This document shows, piece after piece, positions 35,323 through 45,400 of a stretch of 64,000 bases of DNA. The DNA is from Strix aluco (lineage: Eukaryota; Chordata; Aves; Strigiformes; Strigidae): assembly GCF_031877795.1 (NCBI RefSeq), contig NC_133935.1, forward strand, positions 87,116,748 to 87,180,747, in the 5' to 3' direction. The position numbers were made by a program, and so were the translations under genes. Below the pieces are notes generated by a model. That model did not search any database. It worked only from the letters and a program-made list of their open reading frames with translations, and was not told where the DNA came from. The first letter of the stretch is position 1, and every line of letters begins with the position of its first letter.

Positions 35323-35622
35323 TCACAGAATCCTCTAGGTTGGAAAAGCCCTTGAAGCTCCTCCAGTCCAACCATGAACCTCACCCTGACTGTTCCCAAC
35401 TCCACCAGATCCCTCAGCGCTGGGTCAACCCGACTCTTCAACCCCTCCAGGGATGGGGACTCCCCCCCTGCCCTGGGCAGCCCATTCCAACGCCCAACAA
35501 CCCCTTCTGCAAAGAAATCCTTCCTAAGAGCCAGTCTGACCCTGCCCTGGCGCAGCTTGAGGCCATTCCCTCTTGGCCTGGCGCTTGTTACTTCATTAAG
35601 GAGACTCATCCCCATCTCTCTC
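35323..35622 (-). mobile_element. CR1 LINE fragment (young-looking subfamily, copy B)
   Basis: TCACAGAATCCTCTAGGTTG then the same coding end as copy A ([20 protein letters not shown] on the - strand). It is inserted at or next to the end of the longer CR1. It forms an inverted pair with copy A, 3.4 kb away. Confidence 0.92.
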
Positions 35623-36119
35623 TTCACTGGTTTAGTTGCATTTGCTTTGTGCATTCACTGTCAGCCACTGTGACCCAGGAGGAGGAGAGGGGCAGGTGGG
35701 ATTTGAGAAAAGCAACTTCTCACCTCGTGGCCACAGCCAGAGGGTAATGTCAGGCTGGATCAGAGCAGACGGGGACGTGCTTTCTGGGTAGGAGAGCCTG
35801 GCTTTGCCGGGCAGTGTTGACAAGCCCTGGAGGGCACGTTTGGGGAGCTGTGGGTCCAGCCCTCCATGGGTCCAACCCCCTGTGGGTCCAGGATTGGGGG
35901 TGTGGGACTCTCCAGTGCAGTGGAGGCAGGGAAAAGAGGTGGTTGGGTCTTTCCCTCAAACCCCAGCAAGGCCAAGTCTTTCCTACCTTCTCTCATACTA
36001 AAGCAGGAGAAATTGTGTGATTTCAGAGCCTCATTCACTTTCCAGTCACCAGCAGCTGATTACCAGTAGCAAAGCATGAAAGAAAAAACAAGGCCAACAT
36101 ACTCTGAAGAGGACACACA

Positions 36120-36125
36120 TTTATT
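36120..36125 (-). terminator. Polyadenylation signal (distal) for SLC35B4
   Basis: Read on the - strand this is AAATAAATGTGTGT followed ~35-45 nt later by a TTGTTTTTTCTTTC tract, a classical poly(A) site arrangement. Confidence 0.6.
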
Positions 36126-37582
36126 TTGTTTTTAAAAAAAAACAACAACAAAAATACCACCCTAAATCCAACCAGCCAACCCAAAAGCTCTGCAGATCCA
36201 GAACACTGCTCAAAAAGTATTTTGGCTCACCCACTTTTCCAACCTCTGTGCTAAAAAGTATGTGCTACTATCTCAACAGCAAACATTAAAACCAAACAAA
36301 TCAGTAGCCCCATTTTTTGGGGGGGGAGCCCTGGATTCAAATACTAGTTTTGGCTAACGGGGCGTTTCTGCTTGGACCTTTCCTCCAGCTCACAACTGGG
36401 CAAGCTCACCCGCTCTCCTACAGCCGGAAGGGAATCGCTGCCACTTCTGCGACGCTCTAACAGTTATAAATATTGAGAAACACAGAGATCACACTGTAAA
36501 GTTAAAAAAAAAATACCCCTGACAACAACAAATAATAACCCATCATTGACACCTGATTCCAGCGAAGGACCGAGTACAGCACATGGTTAAAAAAAAGAGG
36601 AACCCCGACATCCCCAGACCTACCAGCATCACACAGGAATGGGAGACAACATGCAATTTCCTCACTACCAAGAGCAAGTGGGCTATGTACAGTATGTTAC
36701 ACGCACTCAGGCACCTGCTCAGCTATTGCTTTGCTCAATCCCCACCCCAGGCCGCAGCTGCCGCGGCCACCCGACAGCAGTTACAGCTCCCGCTGCCCAG
36801 CCGGGCTCCTGCCCTCAGCCTGGGGTTACACCCGTGAGTTTGAAGCTTCGATGAACCCCACCAGTTCATCCCTGATGCTTCCGCGCTGATATTTGTGTTG
36901 CCTACCTCCCTGTCTCAGCTGAAGCTCCAAGTATCTTTGAAGATCCAGATGAGGGATAAAGGTTTTGCCTCTCTCTGGGTCCTTCCTGGAGCCTGTGCAA
37001 ACAGCCGGAAGTGAGAGCTGACCTGCATTAGGAAACAGTCTCTCCATCTACAAAATCCTTGGAAATATCCCACGTCTGACACTCAAAATACAAGAGGGTT
37101 TTTTTTCAGGCTCAGGGAAAATCAAAACCAGAAGGGAAAACTCTGCAGCATCCCAGGCAGGACCGAGCTGCAGGTCCCATCAGCATCATACTGGCTCTGC
37201 TTGGGTTGGAATTAACTTCTTCCATAGTGGCCCGTATGGTGCTGGGCTTTGGATTTGTGGCTAAAAGAGCGTTGGCAACACCAGTTGGACACACCAGTGT
37301 TTCAGCGTGTGCACAGCCTCAAGGTGTTTCCTTTTATCCCACTTCGGCCCCCACTGATGATTAGGCCATGGGTGGGCAAGAAGCTGGGAAGGGGCACAGC
37401 TGGGACAACTGATGCAGATAAAAATCAGCAATAAAAAGGGATGGAAAGGTGTTTTTTGGGAAGGTGGCCATTGCTCAGGGACTGGCTGGGCACAGAGGGT
37501 GGGTGGCTGCATCACTTGGGGGTCTTTTCCCCTTCCTCTTTCCTTTGCTGTGAAACCACCTTTATCTCTACTCTAAACCATC

Positions 37583-37588
37583 TTTATT
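37583..37588 (-). terminator. Polyadenylation signal candidate (proximal) for SLC35B4
   Basis: AATAAA on the - strand, about 1.6 kb past the stop. The downstream U/G-rich element is weaker than at the distal site. Confidence 0.3.
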
Positions 37589-39217
37589 CACCCATTTTCT
37601 TGGCTTTGCTCTTATTCCCCGCTCTCCGGTTGCACTGTGGGGGTCAGTGAGCGAGCAGCCATGAGCCGGCCGGGGTTAACCCACCACAAGGCCAGGTTTA
37701 ATGTTGGAGGGGTTGTAAACACTGAGGCTGGAAGCCATCGGGATGTTGGGTGGAGGAATAACGGAGTATCATCCTTGGCTAAGCTTGATGTGAATCAGGT
37801 TGATGTTGCTGGATGCCCCAATTATCACAGCTGAGCGGGAACAGTATCAGGATGACAAAAACAAGGTGCTCCAGGAAAAACGAGGCAGCACAAAACATCT
37901 CCCTGCGACGCTGAGACCGAGCCAAGGCTGCACGCTAACCCTGGCTCTGCCCAACACTGAGCTGTTCCTAGAAGAGCTGCGGCTGCTGCTCCTCACCTTG
38001 CTGGGAGACACACGCATGGGGACACCCCCTCAGAGCTCCCAAAGGCCGCTCCTGCCCCCGGTGACAGGTGACGCTAAGGGACACCAGCCCTGCGCCAGGT
38101 GGATGCTGCTACGATGCACAGAAATGCCACGAGAGAAGCTGATGCCCAAGGGCTGGGAGAAGGGGAAAAGTGAAGGGAGAGGAAGCGCAGACCCTCCCTC
38201 AGCAGCAGAAATAAGCTCAGCTCTAGCGGCCCTTCTTAAGCTTCTTGGCAACACCTGACCCCTGAGGTTGGGCTGGATCTGTGGCACCACAGGCGCGTTG
38301 GGGCTCAGCACAGTTCGCTGCAGCTGGAAGCCCACTGAACACGCTTGTCACGAGGGAAGAAGTGGGAAGCAACTGAAAAGTGCCCTGCACCGAGGGCCTA
38401 AGGAAAGCAGGAGGAACCCACAATACCCTCCGCCTCCTGAAGTATCAGGGCAATGTCTGAGGACTCAGCGAAGCCTCAACAGCACTTCAGCATCTCCCTG
38501 AGAAGGCTGCGAAGGTGACACAGTGGCACTTTCTGTCCCCGTAGCATCACCCCTTTTTGGTTTCCTCAGGCTCCCACCTAGGCCCTGCTACTACTGATGG
38601 GGGCTTGGTGGCTTGGGAATCAGCCCCCTGAGCCATTCCCCAGTGGAGGATCTACTGGGCAGACTGGAGGGCTCCTGCTACAGGTGTATCCGACACCACT
38701 CCAGCACAGGTGGTAGGATCAGGCAACAGGGACTCAGGTTAACAGCCAGGCCCGGCATTTCCAGTGTAACTAACTGCACAAACAGCGGTTCCCCGGGGCT
38801 CAGCCACCCTCCGCAGCCACCTGGACATTAAAGGACGGCACCAAAGAGGCTCAGGGTACAGCTCATCAAAGCCGGGAGGAGTGGACAACAGCACCACACC
38901 AAGGTTGGGCTCCTAAGAGAACTGGGTCAGCTTTTACATGACTTAAAAAGGGTTATTCAAAAAAAAAACCAAAAAACAGGGGGAGAAGTTGGAAGCAAAA
39001 GGGATTGCATAAAAAAAAATGCAACCTTGCAAAAATAACCGTATCACCTCTCCGTGATCCGTTTCAGGTCGGTTCCCAGCGGTGGCTCCACGTTTCCCAG
39101 GAGCTTGGCACAGCCAGCACCTCCCCTGTGTTATAAAAACAACCCCCCTCTGGGGGATTCCCTGCTGCTCTGCTCTATAAAACAATTAAAAAGGTCCCTG
39201 CAGAGAGTCCCTGGCTG

Positions 39218-39464
39218 TTATTCCTCCTTCGGCCTCTTCCTCCAGCGGGCCAGGAAGGGCCCGAGGCTGTTCCACACCTCCGTGTACATGAGAGTCCCCA
39301 CGAAGACGAAGGCGGTTCCCAGCCAGTGCCAGGCCGTGAAGGGATTACGAAAGTAGAGGATGGAGAAGATGAGGCTGACGAACTTGCGCAGCGTCACCAC
39401 CAGCGTGACGGTGAGGGAGGTGCATTCCGTGGTGAGGATGAAGACGCCTCGGATGCAGACGTAT
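39218..39464 (-). CDS. SLC35B4: SLC35B4 exon 10 with stop
   Basis: 247 coding nt ending in TAA (39220-39218). Acceptor TCCCCCCCAG|ATAC. It encodes [56 protein letters not shown] and a basic tail ending KRPKEE. It covers the last two or three membrane helices. Confidence 0.96.
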
Positions 39465-42400
39465 CTGGGGGGGAGTGGAGGTAAGGGGACATTGGGGCCG
39501 GAGAGGGAGGACACCTGGGCAGGCCTTTGGGAATGCAAAAGGGAGCCCCAGTTTGGTTACAGAGGGAATAAAATTCCCTTCTCCTCACATCAGCATTTCT
39601 CCAGCTATGAACAGCTTCACTACAAATGCTAGGGACACCCCAAATCTTCCAGACTTCCCCCAAGCTCGCTCTGGGGCTGGTGTATTGTCAAAAGGTTAAT
39701 GGGGTGCAGTGTTTACAGTCCCTGCCACGGAGCCAAGGGAAGCTAAAATCAGACTTCTTCGATTATACCCACCAGAATTTCCCTGTCCCTCCCAAGGGGG
39801 CACAGGAAAGGCAGATTAAAAGAGGGGGATTTCATGGAGGAGCATGAGCAGCTGCAGAGCACAGCGCTCTCCAACACTGAGAGGAAAAGGGCAGGAGGGC
39901 CTTGGACTGAAGGGTCTCTTTCTTGAGGGGCTTCTTTAGACTTTCAGAGCTGTCCTCACTGCCTGGAAGATGCCACACACTGATACATTACAAATAGCTC
40001 CTCATCTGTCCCTTCTACTGAGAACTGGCTACCAAAGCCATCATGAGTTTACACCAACCAGCCTGCCCCTGGGGAGGTGGTGGCAGATTTCAGCCACCCT
40101 GGAAATAACATAAGCCCCAGGTTAAATTCCACTCTATATTTTCCAAGAGGTGGTGGCCAGGTGGTTCAGCCACCCTGGAAAATAAATTTTAAGTCCCAGG
40201 TTAAATTTCAATTTTCCAAGAGTTCCATGAACATCAACTCCCAAACGCAGGGAAGGCTCCAAGGACATGGCACCCCCACCCCAGTCCTCCTGTCCCACCC
40301 CGCTGCCATCTCCGCGGCGTGTCTCAAGCTGAATTTTTAAAGGATACTGAGTGATGACGTTCATGAGGAGGTAGAACCACATGATTGGCAGGGTCAGCCC
40401 GATCACTGGGACCTGGAACGGCTCTGCGGGGAGAAAGAACGGAGTGAGGTCACTGCCCTGCTGAGGCTTAAAGAAGATGCAAGGAGGGGTGTCTCTCTCC
40501 CGTCCTGGACTGACACTGCAGCTTTGGGAGGCAAATGCTGCACAAGGCAGACTGAGGTGTGGGCACATTTCGCTTTTCACAGAATCCTCTAGTTTGGAAA
40601 AGCCCTTGAAGATCCTCCAGTCCAACCATGAACCTCACCCTGACCGTTCCCAACTCCACCAGATCCCTCAGCGCTGGGTGAACCCGACTCTTCAACCCCT
40701 CCAGGGATGGGGACTCCCCCCCTGCCCTGGGCAGCCCATTCCAACGCCCAACAACCCCTTCTGCAAAGAAATCCTTCCTAAGAGCCAGTCTGACCCTGCC
40801 CTGGCGCAGCTTGAGGCCATTCCCTCTTGGCCTGCCGCTGGTTCCTTGGCTCAAGAGACTCATCCCCCCTCTCTGCACCCTCCTTTCAGGGAGTTGCAGA
40901 GGGCCAGGAGGTCTCCCCTCAGCCTCCTCTTCTCCACACTAAACCCCCCCAGTTCCCTCAGCCGCTCCCCATCACATCTGTGCTCCAGACCCTGCACCAG
41001 CTCCGTTGCCCTTCTCTGGACACGCTCGAGTCATTCAATGGCCTTTTTGGAGGGAGGGGCCCAAAACTGAACCCACTCATCAAGGGGCGGCCTCACCAGT
41101 GCCGAGCACAGGGGTGAGATCCCTTCCCTGTCCCTGCTGGCCACGCTATTGCTGATACAAGCCAGGATGCCACTGGCCTTCTTGGCCACCTGGGCACACC
41201 GCTGGCTCATTATCAATCCCCCCCAGGTCCCTCTCTGACTGGCAGCTCTCCAGCCACTCCTCCCCAAGCCTGTAGCGCTGCTGGGGGTTGTTGTGGCCAA
41301 AGTGCAGAAAACATTTACTGTGGTAAATGACAAATACAAGAAAGTCTGCACGTGTTTCTGCTTGGACTTCCGTAGGGAAGAAAGGAAGACAGAAGAAGTA
41401 GGCGAAGGAAAAAAAAAAAGACACTAAAAGAAAAGCTCTGTCTTGCTTTCTCCTACCAGGGCTGTCCTACCGTTAAAACTGGATTAACCAACTGCACGGC
41501 TCCGAGAGGCTGACAGCACAAGCAAGGCAAAGCCTGCGTAGCACCAGCAGAACAAAAGCCAACAGGTCCGTGTTTACACCTGTGGTTGAGTATTTGGCCC
41601 TGTTATTCCCATTTTTGAACTCTCACATTCCTTTCCCCAGGGATCACCTCACTCTTTCCTTGAGAGAGGTGCAGCGCGCTAGAAATATTTTGTAATGATA
41701 TTAATGAACTGGTTAAAGTGATCCATGCATGCAAACAATCCCCCTACTCAGAGGGGATTAGAGAACCAGCAAACCTATTCAGCAAAGGTCCCTGCAGTTT
41801 CACAAGATCAGGGATATAGGAAGCCTGGTGAATTTTACTACTAAACTTAAGGAGATGTATAGCTCAAGGTGGATGGATGAGCAATCTTGCTGGGCCCAAT
41901 AAAGTGTAGGCAGGTGCATTTAATGAGAAACTTGGGCTTGAACCACATTGATCCAAACAGTAACTCAGGGCTCAGCTTTGCCAGCTGCTGTGGCACCAGC
42001 TGAACGCTCAGCGGCCCACGGCCAGGCCCTCAGCAATCACCACTCGTCCCGGCACGCTGGTGTCTGGCCCAGTGGCAGGTAAAGGCTGGACAATGTCCTC
42101 AAGACAGCGTGGGGTTTTTTTTTTTTGGCTTTCTATCAAATCTGAAAGTTCAAAGGGCTTGAATATCCCAAGACAGCAGCCTGACACACACAACTGCTGG
42201 ACTGAAAGCTTCTGACAGCGTTTTCCAGAGGACAGAAAGGTACGAGGGCAAGGATGGGTCTGTGCAACACTTACCAGACTGGCTGAAGAGGACAGCATGG
42301 TGGTAGATGTTGGGGGCAAGGAGGAGAAAGCCAGGGAGTGGTAACGCGTGCTGGAGAGAAAAGTAAAGACAGATGTTAAACAGATGACGTACTTCTCATC

Positions 42401-45400
42401 CTGGGAAAGCAGCCTCATACCTCTGGCTGAGAGCACACTCCTCACTGCTCCAGCCTTGCAGCGTGGGATCCTTTGAGTACAGGGTGGGAGGGGAAGTGAC
42501 TCTCTAAGCAGCTCTATCTACCCAGTAAAAGCCACAGAAAAGCCACGGTGACTTACATTGTAAAAAAGAGCCTCTTTGGAGTGTTTTCCAAACTGCTTGT
42601 ACAGCGTCTCCTGGAAAATCCCCATCCTGGCAGACATGAGGAGGGCGAAGGTGAGTGCAGCAATACCTGGAACAGAAGCACAGCCTTGCAACACTGCTCA
42701 AGCAGGGCAGAGCTCGAGTCAACCAGCTTGAAGACTCCCACAATATGGCTTTCAGTGAAGAAAGTCAAAACGTACAGACTTGATAAGAAAACTGATAATG
42801 GTCTTGGGGACACAGGTATCTTATTACGATGGCTGAGATGCCAAGAGACATCTGAACACCTCTTAAAAAGAGACTCAGTGCTGGCACGCGGAGTTGGTGG
42901 GATACCAGGGATGCAGCCATTTGCCACTACTGACACGACATCAATCCCAGGTTCCAGGAAAAGCCACCAACAGATCTAGGCTGGAGGTATAAAAATAGAC
43001 TCAAGACTTGAAATACTGTGCTGAATGAACACTTGAACCAGCTACAGCTCCTCTCCCTCTCTGCAGCATATCCCACAGCATCAGGTAGGGCTGCTTTTGC
43101 AAACAGAAATCCAGAAGATTATCTGCAAACATGCAGGACTGTGGTCTCATTCTGTCACTAAGCCGCTGCCTCACAGAAACCCCTCAGGTGCCGTATTTAA
43201 CCTGTTGGCCAAAGGAAGAGCATCTCCTTGCACAAAGCTGCTAATGAGCGCCACAAAACCCCGTTCTTTGCAAATCAACGTCCACCAGATGTTCAGCAAA
43301 ACTTAACCTCAGCGCAGGGGCTCCCACCACAGTCTGCTCTGCACAACCCACACGGCCAAGGCCATCAGAGAGCTACATTCTTGCCGGTATCCCAGCAAGG
43401 CCAGGATGGCACTCACGTACCCAGCAGCCACCACAAGAAAACCTGGAGTCCGTCCTCTTCATTTAAGCTGGAGTCAGATGCCTGGTGGAGGGAGACACAA
43501 CACAGTCACCATGAGCTACCACATCCCTGCAGCTCATTCGCACCTGCCTGTACCTCACTCCTGGGTTGTGTGTTGTGTTCTAAGCAAGCCCATAAAGCAA
43601 AGACTGCCCAAGGTCTCACATTCTCCAGAGTTGCTTCCCTGACTGAACAGAGGTGGTAGCAACTACAACACGCTTTGCTTTCCACTCTGCTTCAGGGAAC
43701 GCACCAGCTTCCAGCAAAAATTGTGAATGTCTGATCAAGAAAGTAGCTTTTTGGAAAGAAATGCCCTAGCTTGGCGAGAGATCGAACTGTTCGAGCAGAA
43801 AAATAATCAGTACTACTTAGAAAACTCCCACAGACAGCCCACTGGCAGGCTCCTCCATCCCCATCTCAGACGGGGAAGTGTGCAGGAAAGAACAAGGGCT
43901 CTGGTCAAGCCCCAGTCAGGTACTAAAACCAGGGCTCTGGCTCACGGTCAAGAAATGGAGGAAACCAGGCCTGTAGATGCTGTTAGCTGAGGGTAAAACT
44001 CTAAGTAGCATGAGTTGGCTCAGCTCTTTTTCGCTGTGGTTTAGGGCAAATTAGATTACTGACCTCTGCCACAACTATCCATACTATACCAAAACCCCAT
44101 GCCTGCTGAGAGTTTATCTGGATTAATACAGAGCAAGGCTACATAGCCCAGACCTTCCTCAGACATTCAGAGAGTATCAAAAGCGATTAAATGATGGGGG
44201 ACTTGGAGGTTTGACAGCCCTGTTTCATTTCCAATCTCTCAGAGTTGGATTAAGTGCAACCAATTTTCACTTGACCACCACTTTATGCCATTTTTCTGTC
44301 TTCAGTTGACAAGATCAGGCTGTGGGTGCTGACCCAAGAAAAGCTCAAATCAGTGTTACACATGGATTTTCTTCACTCCCTCTGTTCTCCAAATATATGC
44401 ACTTTTATTTCAAGGGTCACAGAAAGTCACATTGGATGACAACAGGTCTGGAAAAATCTAGCCTGAAAGCCAACAATCTCTTCTGGGATAAAAAGAGCAA
44501 AGACTTAAGATGGCTGAGTTTTGTTTAAGATTCATCTGCTCCTAACTGCAACACATCACAGTAAGGGCACAGTAAGGGCTTCTAGCTGTTATCTCTGCAG
44601 CAAAAAAATAATGGTTTATTCTCAGCAAAAAGCAACCTGAACATGTTAAAAGGCATCTGTAATTAAGTTAAACCACACAAGTGTGTGTGCATCCCTTCCC
44701 TCCAAACGAAGGAAAAATGAGACCAGAACAAGGGCTCTCAGGGAGGAGGTTTAGAGCTAGGAGACATCTTGTCTCTCCATTAACAGTCAGGCAAAGGGAA
44801 TTTCTGATGAAGGTGCTGACAGCAGCTCCTCCTGTCAATAAGGTTCACAGCTATGACCTCAGGCCCTTTCCAAGCCTTACCACTTGCTTTGCAGACATGA
44901 AAGTGCAGGTAAAGATCCCCACGGACACCAGGGCTATGGACGTGTATTTAGATACGCTGTATCTGCACAGGGGAGAAGAGAGATGTCAGTGACCTGGCCC
45001 AGCCTCACGTTGTTCATCTACTGCTCCCTTGCATTGAATTTTGCTCCATTACACCAGTGTGAACTTGGGGTGATGGGCACGTACCCACTACCTAACGCTG
45101 GACATTGGTGGGAGGGAAGGCCAACTTCTTCCAACTGCAAAAAAACAGAAGCATTTGGACCAAGATCTCCTTGCCCATGGCAAAAGATCCCTCTCAGGCC
45201 AAAGCCAGCGTGGATCTCTGCGTAGCAATGGATGGGGATGGGCCCACACTGGTCCAACAGCCAGACCCCAAGCAGCTCCTGTCCTTGATGTCTTTGCCCA
45301 CTGCGGTGGGTCGACCCCAGCCAGCAGCCAAGCACCTACACAGCCGCTCACTCATTCCCCCAACCTCACAGAATCCCAGAATCATCTTGGTTGGAAAAGA

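Larger units (their letters stand above)
36100..39217 (-). other. SLC35B4: SLC35B4 3' untranslated region (probable, ~3.1 kb)
   Basis: No coding exon and no recognisable CR1 copy lies between the stop and ~36,100, although CR1 copies crowd both sides. An AATAAA with U-rich downstream sequence sits at 36,120-36,125. The extent is inferred; an earlier AATAAA at 37,583-37,588 could give a shorter form. Confidence 0.6.

Noticed and set aside
35262..35747. 161-codon + strand open frame, and similar ones at 40,477-41,070 and 32,747-33,295
   Set aside because: They are antisense shadows of CR1 copies.
37800..38258. 152-codon + strand open frame
   Set aside because: Antisense to the probable SLC35B4 3' UTR and without similarity to known families.
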